Source: Ogataea parapolymorpha DL-1 (lineage: Eukaryota; Ascomycota; Pichiomycetes; Pichiales; Pichiaceae). From it: a stretch of DNA of 64,000 nt. Position 1 is the first letter of the stretch, and every line of letters starts with the position of its first letter. The notes below the pieces were generated by a model. It was not told the DNA's origin and did not search any database. It worked only from the letters and a program-made list of their open reading frames with translations. Made by a program: the position numbers and the translations under genes. Shown in pieces: positions 29,061-39,397 of this stretch. Location: the NCBI RefSeq assembly GCF_000187245.1, contig NC_027863.1:302735-366734 (forward strand), in the 5' to 3' direction.

Positions 29061-29542
29061 GGGACGTGTAGCTATATTATCTTAGATTTTAAGTTATCTA
29101 ATTCCACGCCGATCGACCCCAGTGTTTCCTCCTAAAAAATTTTTTTGCGTCGCTCATGTCAAAAACTCAGTCCCGGTGGCAGTCGGATTCTTTGTCATAC
29201 AGATTTTATTTTGTTTCTTTTAAATCTACACATATCGGCCATTAAGTCGGATCTGCTACTGATATAGTCAGATACCTGCTTTTCTGAACTGAATAAAAGA
29301 TCAGAAGGTACGATCACTTGCATTTTGTGTCTTAGGGGTGCTGAATCAACGTCCCTCGAGTTGCCATTTTTCTGAAGGGCTAACTAGAAAGCCTTATCGA
29401 ATTTTTTTTCACAGGTTACCCTGTCCCTTATTTTTTTTTTTTTTGTCGGAACAAAGCGTGTCGCAACTACGCGCCTATACATCACGAACAGACCCCAACC
29501 CTGGTTCGATAAGGTAGGATAGATAATCCATTCTGTGAATTC
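29061..29542. other. Divergent intergenic region APS2-UBP10
   Basis: About 480 bp with poly-A/T tracts. A GGCTAAC followed after about 28 nt by a T-rich tract and CACAG (about 29370-29413) resembles an intron 3' end and could mark a 5'-UTR intron of UBP10, but no clear 5' splice site was found. Nothing else was recognised. Confidence 0.35.
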
Positions 29543-31699
29543 ATGATCTCGTCTGAGGAGAATATACCAGCACAGCAAAAGAGTCAATTAGCTCCATTTG
29601 TGGATAGAATACTAGCTAGTCCCCTGAATTTTCAGCGTGCAAAGCACCCAGATAAAGTCGCATTGAGACCATCCACATATATTGCTTTCAAAAGTTCCAA
29701 ACTCCGCAAAAAGGAGAATTTGGGATTCAAGCCTATAGACGATCTCTCCACTCCAAAGCCATCAAAGGAGGACACGATGCCAAGACCGAAATCGATGGCT
29801 GAAGCGGTAGCTCTTTACACTGGTAAAAGATATCTTTCTAAGAAACAGAAAAAAGAGCTCGAGCAGAAACCACTCAAGAAACAAAAAGTGCAGCCGAACG
29901 ATATTAAGGAGCCGGTGCTTTCTGACAGCGAATACACCAACGCGGCCGGACAAGATGAAGAAGAAGAAAGCAGCGACGAGAATTTTCAGACGGCCGACGA
30001 GAAAGATGATGAAGATGAGGATGAAGATGAGGATGAAGGCTCCGTTAGTTTTTCGGATGTGTCAGATGAGGACTCTGAAGACATGGAGCAGCTGAAAAGA
30101 GACTTGAAAGAAGATGCTCAGAAGGGACTTGACGAGGAAGATGAGGAACTGGACAGTGATGCTCTACGTCAGATCAAAGCCGAAATAAATACTAAAGACG
30201 AAGACTTTAAGATTTCGTCAAAGAGCAAAGAGACTCCGCCGACTTCCCCCGAGGATCCGGTGGATTTGGTCAAAGGGGAACTTGTGCATTCCAAGTACGA
30301 CGACTCGGAATTCTATGATTTTGACGAAAACTACAATGATCAGGGGTCGAATGGTTCCATCCGGATATACAAGTCTTGGAGAGAGTTTAGGAACAAGCCG
30401 GGCCCCTTGGGACTGTTGAACCATGGTGTGACCTGCTACATGAATTCTGCAGTGCAAGCCATGTGTCATATTCCTGCTGTTCTGCATTATCTCGTCGATG
30501 TTCACAACCACAAGTACAAGGACTCGATCAGTCCAACTTCTGTCACCCAAATTTTGGCCGACACTGTTGCCAAAATGTACAAGCTGGATAATAAGGGAGA
30601 AAAGAAAGTGCGCACAATCAATCCTAAACGTCTCATCAAACGGCTGGCCGACATAAATTGCATGATGTCGGAATGGCAGCAAGAAGATTCTCATGAGTAT
30701 TTCATGTCGCTTATGTCTCGCTTACAAGAGGACTCGACTCCAAAAGGTGTCAAACTCAACCAAAGCATAATCTATGACATTTTTGGAGGGCTCCTTAGCC
30801 AATCGGTCACCTGCAAAAACTGTGGCCATATATCCACGACTGCTCAGGAGTTCTACGACCTATCACTAGGGCTGGACAACGTCAAAAAGAGAAACAGTAG
30901 TTTGCTGGATCCTCAACAGCTGTTTGAACTCAAGAACAAGATAGAGGCCGCCAAATCCAGTGAGCCTGATGCGAAAAACAAGCTGTCCGATTTTTTGAAA
31001 CAGAAAATCTTGCTCGCACAGGAAGAGAGAAGGAGCCGTTCTCAAACACCCGAAGCTTCAGAGTCACAGAATTCAAGTTCTCAATTGATGGAAAACAACG
31101 ACGGCGAAAAGTCGAGCCAGCTTCCTGAACAGCCCCATTCACCGCCATCCTATAAGTACTCCTTGGAGAACTCTATCAGGGACTTTTTTTCTCCTGAACT
31201 CCTGAAGACCGACAAAAAGGACAAGTCGGGATACACATGCGAGAATTGTAAGAAGACCACCAATGCGATCAAAATTTCCACCATTGAGCGTGCTCCAGAG
31301 ACGCTGACAGTCCATCTTAAACGTTTCCGTTTCAATGGTTCCTCGTCAATGAAAGTCAAAGCCAACGTGACGTATCCTGAAACCTTGGACTTATCAGAAT
31401 ACACAACTTCAATGAATTCTCCGACAAAATACAAGTTGAGCTCGGTAATAGTTCATCAGGGACGCTCCGTGTCTTCTGGCCACTATATAGCTCATTGCAG
31501 ACAACCAGATGGATCTTGGGCTACATATGATGACGAGTTCATCAATAAGATCAAAGCCAGGGATGCGTTGAGCGATGAAAGTGCGTATGTTCTCTTTTAC
31601 TCCAGACTCACTCACAAGTCAATTGGAGACAGAAAGAGAAGGTCTCCTGCTAGGAACGAAAAGTCCAAGAAGAGATTCAAGAGCGGGAATTCTAGATGA
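29543..31699 (+). CDS. UBP10: Ubiquitin-specific protease Ubp10/Dot4
   Basis: Ubp10 is a nuclear deubiquitinase that acts on histone H2B and PCNA and affects silencing. The N-terminal 280 residues are charged with long Glu/Asp runs (about 140-200), typical of this protein. The catalytic domain follows: the Cys box GPLGLLNHGVTCYMNSAVQAM (about residue 292), the zinc-binding pair CKNC and CENC, and the His box SSGHYIAHCRQPDGSWATYDDE near residue 660. A Lys/Arg-rich tail (GDRKRRSPARNEKSKKRFK) looks like a nuclear localisation signal. Length 718 compares with 792 in S. cerevisiae. Confidence 0.92.
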   Translation: MISSEENIPAQQKSQLAPFVDRILASPLNFQRAKHPDKVALRPSTYIAFKSSKLRKKENLGFKPIDDLSTPKPSKEDTMPRPKSMAEAVALYTGKRYLSKKQKKELEQKPLKKQKVQPNDIKEPVLSDSEYTNAAGQDEEEESSDENFQTADEKDDEDEDEDEDEGSVSFSDVSDEDSEDMEQLKRDLKEDAQKGLDEEDEELDSDALRQIKAEINTKDEDFKISSKSKETPPTSPEDPVDLVKGELVHSKYDDSEFYDFDENYNDQGSNGSIRIYKSWREFRNKPGPLGLLNHGVTCYMNSAVQAMCHIPAVLHYLVDVHNHKYKDSISPTSVTQILADTVAKMYKLDNKGEKKVRTINPKRLIKRLADINCMMSEWQQEDSHEYFMSLMSRLQEDSTPKGVKLNQSIIYDIFGGLLSQSVTCKNCGHISTTAQEFYDLSLGLDNVKKRNSSLLDPQQLFELKNKIEAAKSSEPDAKNKLSDFLKQKILLAQEERRSRSQTPEASESQNSSSQLMENNDGEKSSQLPEQPHSPPSYKYSLENSIRDFFSPELLKTDKKDKSGYTCENCKKTTNAIKISTIERAPETLTVHLKRFRFNGSSSMKVKANVTYPETLDLSEYTTSMNSPTKYKLSSVIVHQGRSVSSGHYIAHCRQPDGSWATYDDEFINKIKARDALSDESAYVLFYSRLTHKSIGDRKRRSPARNEKSKKRFKSGNSR

Positions 31700-31777
31700 G
31701 TGATTCGCATATGTATATTACGAGATCGAGTCGTGTTCGACCTCTTTATGATCGCTATGTACAAATAGTTCCAATAT

Positions 31778-32206
31778 TCACGGAACAATGTGGACACCAA
31801 TGGATTTTGCTGTTTCCACAACGCTCTTGCAAATATACTGTAGAGGCACATCTTTCAGCTGCTCGTCTTTCTGTTTGATTTTGGCAATTTCGTAAACGTG
31901 TTTGAGACTCAACTTGATAGGGGACTTTTTGAGTCCTGGTTGTCCTTTCTCTATTCCAGCAGCTTGCATGAGCAACCACGCAGTAGTTGGAGTTTTAATG
32001 TCGAATGTGAAAGACCGGTCCGGCTTGACAGTAACTTTTACTGGGATAGGTATTCCTGGTTGGAAATGGGCCGTTCTTGCGTTGAACTCTTTGCAAAAAT
32101 CAATAGCCTTGACACCCTTAGAACCAAGCGCTGGACCAACTGGCGGCGTTGGTGCGGCCTGGCCAGCCCCCACTATAAGTTTGATCAACGAGTTTTTGCT
32201 GGACAT
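31778..32206 (-). CDS. MRPL19: Mitochondrial ribosomal protein uL11m
   Basis: This is the L11-family protein of the mitochondrial large subunit, part of the GTPase-associated centre. The 142-residue protein begins [27 protein letters not shown], the universally conserved N-terminal signature of L11. [24 protein letters not shown] and the C-terminal [10 protein letters not shown] follow. There is no obvious long presequence, in line with other yeast Mrpl19 proteins. Convergent with UBP10. Confidence 0.96.
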   Translation of the reverse strand: MSSKNSLIKLIVGAGQAAPTPPVGPALGSKGVKAIDFCKEFNARTAHFQPGIPIPVKVTVKPDRSFTFDIKTPTTAWLLMQAAGIEKGQPGLKKSPIKLSLKHVYEIAKIKQKDEQLKDVPLQYICKSVVETAKSIGVHIVP

Positions 32207-32313
32207 GGAAAATAAGTAAAAAAATATTTACAATCTCGACAATTTCTGATCGCTTAATTTTTTCTAAAAGAGAGGTCGATAATCGTTTATAAAAGATTGT
32301 AGGAATACACTAA

Positions 32314-34575
32314 TCATTTCTTGCCTTTCTTCTTCCTCTCGAGCATGGCAATATGTGCTATACTTTGGTCCACTTGAGTGTGTTCGTGGTCCGTAGATGG
32401 AACCAGCTTATGCTCGCACTCGTCGTTGACCAAGGTGCACATTTGGACTGATTGCAACCATGGGTCGTTGAAACATTCATCTATCGTTATACGGCAAGCA
32501 GGCGCCAACGACACCATTCTTCCAATCATTGGACGACATTCAGGGGCAAGCGCATTCAGCAAACGTTGTTCGCCCATTAGGTTGGATGTATGCTTCAGAG
32601 GATCTTCACTATCATGTGTCTCATTAGAGTTGGAGGCAGATGGGGGAGGAGTAGGCATCTCCTCCGGATGGATAACGGTGTTCAGTTCTTCATGGTGTTT
32701 TCCCTTTTCTTTGGGATACTCTTGTTTATTCTCTAGATCTTCGTAGCTTGGAGGATCTGGCATTCGTCTCAGCAGATTGCCGAAAGTGACACCTGGTTCT
32801 CTGGATGCAAAAAGTTTGAAGCTAGGGTCAGAAAGCTTGGGAACCTTCCACGGGAACTTCTTCAGAGTCATGCAGCAGTAGATGATAGCTGCTGACCATA
32901 TATCGACGGGGCGGGGGTCGTATTTGTTGAAGACACAAACTTCAGGTGCAAGATATGGGTCGGAACCAACGATTCCTTGGGCCTCGATCAGCGTGCTTGA
33001 AAATGGGTACTGGAACACCACAGCAGAGCCAAAATCGATAAGCTTCACAATTCCGTCTTTCGACACCACACAGTTATCCAGCTTGAGGTCTCTGTGAGCC
33101 AAGCCGATGGAATGAATATACCGGATACCATTCAAGATCTGTTTGAAGCAGCAATTGATCTCCTCAGGGCTCATTTTATTTGACATCACCAGGGCAAACA
33201 GGTCATAGTCGCAGTATTCCATGACCTGAACGATTCTATCATTCTCATAGGAAATTTCAATAGTCTCGATAATATTTGGATGCTTCAAGGTTGACCCAAT
33301 GCAGTACTCACTGGTGATTTTCTTAATGTAATCCCTTCTAGATTCGTGTTGGTACTTGGCTCTGAATTCTTTCACTGCGAAGACTTTGGAATCGGAAATT
33401 CGTTTGACCAGTCTCACTTGTCCACCTGCTCCGGCGCCCAAGTTCTCTCCAAATTTACTGTACCGCTTACTAAATGGAATCTGCGGCGTGGTGTTTCCAC
33501 CAACAGACAATGGGGTCTGTGCAATATTGAAGTAAGATCCTCCTGGGCTCGATAAGCTTGGAGATGAAGGCACCCGTTTGCTGAAATCCAAAGGTGAAGT
33601 GCTGTATTCTTGCGACGGAGACGAGGGCACGGTGTCTGACCCAGCGAATGAAGGACCGTTAAAGGTGACACTGGACGAAGGAGTGGTGGTTGTGATTTGG
33701 GGAATGGACGAAATGGAACCCTGACGCTGGACACTCAAGCCGGCGCTCAAGTTCGAAGTCCTTGGCACTCCGGATTGGCCGTTGCTTAATGAAACAGACT
33801 TTCGGAAAAACCTGCGCAAGTCGGCCATCGAGGAATGACGCGATCCGGGTGCCGTTCCGTTGGTGACGCTTTCCGCACTTGATTGAGATGAGGGAGACTG
33901 ACCGGTTTGGTCCTGTTGCGGAGACGACGAAAACTGGTCCAGCGTTGCCGTGCTTCTTCTGGATTTAGAGAAGAAGTTAACAAGTGATGTATTTGATCTA
34001 GAACTGCTCAAAGTCCCGTTTGCTGCTGCTGCTGCGGCGCGCGCCTCCTGGACCTGCTGAACCTTTTGCTTAGAAATGATGAGCCTGGGCTCAAGCTGTT
34101 TCGGCGACGATATTGCCGGCGACGAAATCTGTGTAGCCGAAATTAGCTGTCCATTGGATAAATTTACAGCGGGAGAACCAAGAAATGTTGACGAGCTATG
34201 AACAGAGGTGGAAAGTGACGGGTGTCCACCGGGAGCCGAGTAGGGGATTGTGTTGGACAGCGAGCCGGGTAGTCCACTGTTGGAATGTAGGCTGGCTGGT
34301 CTAAGAGCGTATGGCTGTTGTGGAGTTGACGCTATTGGCTTTGGCGAAACCTGTACCTGTGAGACCGGCTCTATGTAATCTTCCCTGTATGAGGTTTCTG
34401 GGGACACTCCTTCCAAAGTTATTGTGGTTGTTATGGTCTTCTGGAAATCGCTGTCTGTAGGATGAACCTCTGTGCTGTTTATCCTGACTGTCTGAGATGA
34501 AGGAGGTTGAGCCCGCTGCTCATTCATGAGTTTAGTGAGCGACGAAACGCCAGGTTTCCGGTCGTTTGAGGTCAT
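32314..34575 (-). CDS. HAL4/HAL5-type serine/threonine kinase
   Basis: The kinase belongs to the fungal-specific Npr1/Hal5 group that stabilises plasma-membrane nutrient and potassium transporters. About 370 residues of Ser/Pro-rich regulatory sequence precede the kinase domain. The domain has a glycine loop [12 protein letters not shown], catalytic Lys in [18 protein letters not shown], and DFG in [14 protein letters not shown], followed by [13 protein letters not shown]. These match Sat4 (Hal4) and Hal5 best, and Trk1/Trk2 regulation is the inferred role. Sat4 and Hal5 cannot be separated by eye. The ATG at 34575 (MTSNDRKPG, 753 residues) is preferred to the open frame up to 34683. Confidence 0.88.
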   Translation of the reverse strand: MTSNDRKPGVSSLTKLMNEQRAQPPSSQTVRINSTEVHPTDSDFQKTITTTITLEGVSPETSYREDYIEPVSQVQVSPKPIASTPQQPYALRPASLHSNSGLPGSLSNTIPYSAPGGHPSLSTSVHSSSTFLGSPAVNLSNGQLISATQISSPAISSPKQLEPRLIISKQKVQQVQEARAAAAAANGTLSSSRSNTSLVNFFSKSRRSTATLDQFSSSPQQDQTGQSPSSQSSAESVTNGTAPGSRHSSMADLRRFFRKSVSLSNGQSGVPRTSNLSAGLSVQRQGSISSIPQITTTTPSSSVTFNGPSFAGSDTVPSSPSQEYSTSPLDFSKRVPSSPSLSSPGGSYFNIAQTPLSVGGNTTPQIPFSKRYSKFGENLGAGAGGQVRLVKRISDSKVFAVKEFRAKYQHESRRDYIKKITSEYCIGSTLKHPNIIETIEISYENDRIVQVMEYCDYDLFALVMSNKMSPEEINCCFKQILNGIRYIHSIGLAHRDLKLDNCVVSKDGIVKLIDFGSAVVFQYPFSSTLIEAQGIVGSDPYLAPEVCVFNKYDPRPVDIWSAAIIYCCMTLKKFPWKVPKLSDPSFKLFASREPGVTFGNLLRRMPDPPSYEDLENKQEYPKEKGKHHEELNTVIHPEEMPTPPPSASNSNETHDSEDPLKHTSNLMGEQRLLNALAPECRPMIGRMVSLAPACRITIDECFNDPWLQSVQMCTLVNDECEHKLVPSTDHEHTQVDQSIAHIAMLERKKKGKK

Positions 34576-34727
34576 CGTCGAACTAATTTGATTTAATTTA
34601 TAAATGACTTCAAGCTTTTTTTTTTTACTTCGCACCTGGACAAATTGCTGATAAGATACGCCGCTGCGCGACTTGCAATACATTATTCAAATCAGCCAAT
34701 CAGGTAAATTAAATTATTACAAAATGT

Positions 34728-37700
34728 TTAGTAGTGCTGACGCTTATTCCTTTCATGGGCTTGGGAATCATATCGTCTTTTACGACCTGATGCTCGATCG
34801 TACTCATGTTCTGGCGTAGGTTGTCTGCCGCTATTGTTCGGTTGTCTGTGTGTCGAAAATTCTCGAGGTCGATAGTCGCGACTGCCCTTGTAGTTACGTC
34901 CAGGAGGGTTCGATGGAGGAGGCAGAGGTGGCGGAGGTAATGGAGACGCAGACGAAGAGCTAGGTGAAGAGCTGGCAGCACTGGACGCTTGCCGCTGCAT
35001 AAGAAGCCGTTTTTCTTCCTCCAGACGAGCCCGAAGCGCTGACGAACTTGTGCTTGACGGACCGGTAGGCGTGCTAGTTTTGTTAGTGGTGCTCTGGGGC
35101 CCCAGTGGAACGGCCGGGGTAGGCGACCTCGAGGATGGTTTACTCTTCGTTTCGGTATCTTTTGGTGGCTCCGAAATTGTTTCCTTTGGTTTTTCTTCAA
35201 CCGGCTTCTTTTCCTCGGGCTTCTCTTTTTCGGTCTCTATACCTTCCATTTTGTCCTCTGTGCCGCCATTCTTGGTTGTTGCATCTGTGTTCTCGACTGC
35301 TTCTTGTGTCTGTTCTTGTTTTTCATGTTTCACTTTTTTCTCCAAGCCCACTAGTCCATACGGTCTTGCAGTTGGCGTTGCTTTTTCGCGTTCCTTGCGT
35401 TCGGCCTCTCTTTTCTCTCTCTCCTGAATTTCTAGCTCGACCTTGCGAGCGCGCTCCGCGGCCAGCCGTTCTTCTCTCTTTTTCATCAGCTTCTCTTTTT
35501 CCTCGGGGTCCATTTCATAGAACTCCCAGGTTTGAACACAGGAGGCCTTTTTGGACGAGATCAGAACAAATAGCGCATTAGAAGCCAATTTAATGTCCTC
35601 TCTAGAGTCAGACGAATATATGGAGGCAAGTTTGCGAGTAAGGATCTCAGAATGATCTGCAACCACAGGAAATTCTCCGAGAAGGTTCTTCAAAAAGATG
35701 ATCGCATTGTTCCGCGTAGTATATTGCTCGGAATCCAATGCAGCAATAATTCGTTTCTCTAGCGATTTGTGCCAATTGAAAAGTGTCTTCCTGAACTCTT
35801 CAAATTGCAAATGTTCTCCACCAGGCACTTTCAAACCGACAAGCAAAGGGTCCGAGCCTGCTTCCTTTCCCAATGCCTTGCTATCATACAATTTGGGGTC
35901 CTGCCTCCATGCATTGAGTTCCTTCAAGACATGTAGATAAAAAATCCCCAGGTTCTCTATCTCTAAGGTGGTACTGGTGAACAGCGTAGGCTGGAGGAAG
36001 TTGCAGGTGAAAAGCTCGTTCAGAACATAAACCAACGAAAACCCAGAAGTGTTCAACGAATGAGCGAGGAACAAAAACTCTGCACAGTAAACTGCATCGA
36101 AGGGAGAGTGAACCATCCTTGGCAAAAAGCAGTGCTCCAAGATCTGTTTGGTGCTTTTGGAGACCGTTTCCTCGTCTGAAACATCTTCAAACCATTGGTC
36201 TTTTTTATTCCTGATACGAGAAATGGTGGCCTGGTAGTTGTTTTCGTGTTTTATTGCATCGTGTCTCACACGGGTCGAGATTTGATGCAGTTGGCTAAGT
36301 TCGTGTTCAAGTCTTTGCAATTCTTTCCTTGGAATATCTTTATCCTTGCGAGACAGAGCCAGCTTTTTGTTCAGCATGCTTATTTTCGACTTGATGCTTG
36401 CCGACTCCTCTCCATAAGAAATCTTTTCATAGCAGATATCGTAGAGCGATAATTGCCAGAAGTCCGCGTAAAAGCTGGCGCTCACGGCATCCCAGTCAAG
36501 TGGCAATACGGCACATAAAATAGCTTCGAGCTCATCGATGTAGTCCGGATTTGCTTTCAGCTGTCTGCTCAAATGCCGTCTCCAGATCTGAAAAGCCCAA
36601 ACAGGACGAACGCGAAACCGTTTGATAAGAGTGTCCAAGGATATCATTTTCTCCTTAAAAATGCTTGTGGGAAGACTCTCGTCGACCATGGTCGTGAAGG
36701 TGTGAATTAAAGAGTTGAGCTCGTCACAACGACGGTTTAAAATTTTTAGCGGAGCTTGTATCGAGTCGACCGTTTTGTCCGGGAGATTGGCAAGGAGGAT
36801 AAACAGCTCCGCTAAAATGTCTAGACTTACCAGAGTATCCAGTAATTTCCGCGAGCTTGCGAACGATTCTGCTCTCTTGTCTTGAATCACCATATAGACA
36901 AGCTTTTGAAGACTTGTCTCCGCGTTGAGCAAAAATATTTGCCTAGAGGTTAAATTGTTGATATGCTGAACACCACTCATAGATCCGACAATCTCATTGA
37001 CCAGAATGATCAGGTCTGTTGATCCATTGTTGAGACTTTTGGTGATAAGAGTCAGGATTGGTCCGAGTTGGAATTGTTCAGGTCTATATTTGGCCAATTT
37101 ACCGACAAAAGACGATAAGTTTTGAATCCATTGCATGTAATTTAGTCCATCTTCTTGCATCGCCTGCCTGTTCGAATTGAGCTTGTTGCAAAGCTGAAAG
37201 GTGAGAGAATCCCAGACAAATGCACCGAAATATTTTGATGCTTCCACAATTAAATCACTCAAGCTGCTATAACTTTCAATATGATTAACAAAAGTCGAGG
37301 TTACTGCCAATGGGTTACCAAAGGCAGTCCTGGTCAATTGGCGCATTAGAGCTTCTCCATTTGCTGTCGAAAGTCTCTTGAGGATATCCTTTGTTTTCTT
37401 TTCTGCAATATCAAAATTCTGCTTAATTTCCAAATCCTTTTTGGCAGTCACATTCTGATACTCTCCGTATAAATTGTAACGGGTTTCCAGCGGGTAGAAG
37501 TCGAGCAGTATTGAAAAGGCTTCATTTACAACAGAAGCGTTATTGGCGAATGAAAGGGCTGGGAAAATGAATTCGCGATACAGCTGCAATATCTGGTCAC
37601 GATCTGCTCCGTTCTGTAGTTGATATCGCAAAATTCGCACCAGCTTCGTGAATAAAACCGGATCCCTGGCCACTTTCACGCCATTGAAACAGAGGAACTG

Positions 37701-39068
37701 ATGGCAAAATTTGACAAGATCTTCAAAAGACTCCACCAGCCTCAAGGAAGCGTCTAGTCTTGGCTTTCCTATTCCTGTGATACCAATTGTGTTGTAGTAT
37801 GGGGTTATAATATCGTTCGCGAGGTCATTCACTAGTTTGCAAACTTCTTCATCTATCAGAGGCAAAAACGGGTGTTGGACTAAAATGAACAGCGCTTCGT
37901 CGTACATTTTTGATTGCAAGATGTATTTTAAGAATTTGATTTTGGCAATGTATTGTGATTTCTCCTTGACTGTGACCTTTTTTTCAATAGGAACAGGAGG
38001 CTCTTCGGCCCTGATTGTTTTGGACGACTCACCCATGTCATCATCATCATCATCGTCCAAAACAAGTGGAGCTGCCAGGGCAAGAGCAGAAGCAGTAGCT
38101 TTGAAAGCATTCTCCTTCAGTTCGTCGTTATATTGAGCGTATAGGTTATCCATTTCTGTGTTTTCTATTGGCTTGAGAGCAAAATTAGCATCAGATTCAA
38201 ACTCCAAAGGTTGCAGAGAATTGTAGATTGAATGGAATTCAAGAATGCCTTCCTTTATCAAAAGAGTAATCAATTTCAGTTCCAACGGAACCTTCTCTTT
38301 TGTATCCGCATTCAACAGAAATGACACTACCACCAACTGCAACGTTTTTGACTGCTGGGAGGTGAATATGCTGTTCTTGATGACTCGTAAAATCAGTTCT
38401 TCGTTTTCGTCAAGGTAAAACGCAAATATACTCAGCATCAGCAGAAACGATCTAGTGATATCTAGTCTAAAATGGCCTATCAGCCGCTCAATTATGTGAT
38501 TGAAGTAGGTGATCTTGCAAAGCGCATCTTCTTGATAAAACATGCCAATGAGTTCCACAGCCAGTTTTGAGTAGCCTTCGCTTGACTCGTGAAGCGAGGA
38601 GTATGTGACCACGCCGTAGTCATTCACTCTGGCATCACTGAAGTAACATTTATTGAAGTCGGGAAACAGTCCATTTTTAAGAATTGAAAAGTCAAGATAC
38701 TGTCTTTTGAACTGGTTGTCGATCTTGACAGCTTGAATAAATGCGTTGAGATGAGGTTTGGGATTGCAAGCCTGAAAAATCAGCAAGAATTGCACCGATA
38801 GCTCCTGTCGCTCTTTCACGTTTGGGATGGTGGAAATGATTGTATTCACAAGATTGGTTAGGTTGTTGATGGGGATTCTTGAGCTGAAGTCGTTCAGACA
38901 AATAACAATCTCGTAGAATACTTCGCTCGGCGAAATATCCTTTTGAACGATTCGCGACGTCAGGCTCTCAACAGTCTGTTTCCAGTTGGAAACCGCTTGC
39001 TCGTCAAGAAATTTCCACGTGTATTGGTACGCAGAAGCATTCTCGACCTTGGGAGTTTCCTCAGTCAT
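34728..39068 (-). CDS. THO2: Tho2, THO/TREX complex scaffold
   Basis: Tho2 is the large scaffold of THO, which couples transcription elongation to mRNP packaging and export and prevents R-loops. The 1446-residue protein is helical over its first 1200 residues. Its conserved THOC2 features include RFRVRPVWAFQIWRRHLS, LPLDWDAVSASFYADFWQLSLYDICYEKISY and DSREDIKLASNALFVLISSKKASCVQTWEFYEMDPEEKEKLMKKREERL. An Asp run (LDDDDDDDM) lies near residue 340. The last 230 residues are low-complexity, Lys/Glu, Ser/Pro then Arg/Tyr-rich, which fits the nucleic-acid-binding tail of Tho2. The promoter is shared with YSF3 and only 52 bp long. SAC3, its TREX-2 counterpart, is also in the window. Confidence 0.92.
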   Translation of the reverse strand: MTEETPKVENASAYQYTWKFLDEQAVSNWKQTVESLTSRIVQKDISPSEVFYEIVICLNDFSSRIPINNLTNLVNTIISTIPNVKERQELSVQFLLIFQACNPKPHLNAFIQAVKIDNQFKRQYLDFSILKNGLFPDFNKCYFSDARVNDYGVVTYSSLHESSEGYSKLAVELIGMFYQEDALCKITYFNHIIERLIGHFRLDITRSFLLMLSIFAFYLDENEELILRVIKNSIFTSQQSKTLQLVVVSFLLNADTKEKVPLELKLITLLIKEGILEFHSIYNSLQPLEFESDANFALKPIENTEMDNLYAQYNDELKENAFKATASALALAAPLVLDDDDDDDMGESSKTIRAEEPPVPIEKKVTVKEKSQYIAKIKFLKYILQSKMYDEALFILVQHPFLPLIDEEVCKLVNDLANDIITPYYNTIGITGIGKPRLDASLRLVESFEDLVKFCHQFLCFNGVKVARDPVLFTKLVRILRYQLQNGADRDQILQLYREFIFPALSFANNASVVNEAFSILLDFYPLETRYNLYGEYQNVTAKKDLEIKQNFDIAEKKTKDILKRLSTANGEALMRQLTRTAFGNPLAVTSTFVNHIESYSSLSDLIVEASKYFGAFVWDSLTFQLCNKLNSNRQAMQEDGLNYMQWIQNLSSFVGKLAKYRPEQFQLGPILTLITKSLNNGSTDLIILVNEIVGSMSGVQHINNLTSRQIFLLNAETSLQKLVYMVIQDKRAESFASSRKLLDTLVSLDILAELFILLANLPDKTVDSIQAPLKILNRRCDELNSLIHTFTTMVDESLPTSIFKEKMISLDTLIKRFRVRPVWAFQIWRRHLSRQLKANPDYIDELEAILCAVLPLDWDAVSASFYADFWQLSLYDICYEKISYGEESASIKSKISMLNKKLALSRKDKDIPRKELQRLEHELSQLHQISTRVRHDAIKHENNYQATISRIRNKKDQWFEDVSDEETVSKSTKQILEHCFLPRMVHSPFDAVYCAEFLFLAHSLNTSGFSLVYVLNELFTCNFLQPTLFTSTTLEIENLGIFYLHVLKELNAWRQDPKLYDSKALGKEAGSDPLLVGLKVPGGEHLQFEEFRKTLFNWHKSLEKRIIAALDSEQYTTRNNAIIFLKNLLGEFPVVADHSEILTRKLASIYSSDSREDIKLASNALFVLISSKKASCVQTWEFYEMDPEEKEKLMKKREERLAAERARKVELEIQEREKREAERKEREKATPTARPYGLVGLEKKVKHEKQEQTQEAVENTDATTKNGGTEDKMEGIETEKEKPEEKKPVEEKPKETISEPPKDTETKSKPSSRSPTPAVPLGPQSTTNKTSTPTGPSSTSSSALRARLEEEKRLLMQRQASSAASSSPSSSSASPLPPPPLPPPSNPPGRNYKGSRDYRPREFSTHRQPNNSGRQPTPEHEYDRASGRKRRYDSQAHERNKRQHY

Positions 39069-39120
39069 GATGATTGACGATTGAAAAAAAAATAATTCAA
39101 AATAATCTCATTTTTCAGAT

Positions 39121-39396
39121 ATGGTACGTGTTTAGATCATGACTTCTAACGTGTAGGCGGATAAGATCAGAGAGAAGCAGCTTTATGAAGCGCTCAAGAG
39201 CAAACATATTGGACTGGGCAATGAGGAGACAACGAGAACCGAGTATATCAGCAACATCAAAAGAGATACCTACGCAAGCCTGGTGGCCCATCCGGCCATG
39301 CTGGAGTTTTTATCGAACACTTACAACAAACCTAGACAGATTGTACACACTGAGATGATAGAGAAGATGATCCGACCTATGGAGACAAACAAGTAG
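39121..39396 (+). CDS. YSF3: SF3b subunit Ysf3 (SF3B5), intron directly after the ATG
   Basis: Ysf3 is the smallest subunit of the U2 snRNP SF3b complex, which recognises the branch site. Exon 1 is only the ATG (39121-39123). A 33-nt intron (39124-39156; GTACGT, TTCTAAC, GTGTAG) follows, and exon 2 (39157-39396) encodes ADKIREKQLYEALKSKHIGLG and NIKRDTYASLVAHPAMLEFLS, ending METNK. The 80-residue product matches Ysf3/SF3B5 (KYIG.G...TTR, RD.Y.S..GH...L). Without splicing the ATG frame stops after four codons. S. cerevisiae YSF3, as I recall, also has an intron at its start. The stop is 1 bp from the stop of the convergent membrane-protein gene. Confidence 0.93.
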
Positions 39397-39397
39397 A

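Noticed and set aside
29370..29413. 5'-UTR intron end upstream of UBP10
   Set aside because: A branch-like GGCTAAC and T-rich CACAG are present, but no convincing GTAAGT-type 5' site was found. Left as a note in the intergenic feature only.
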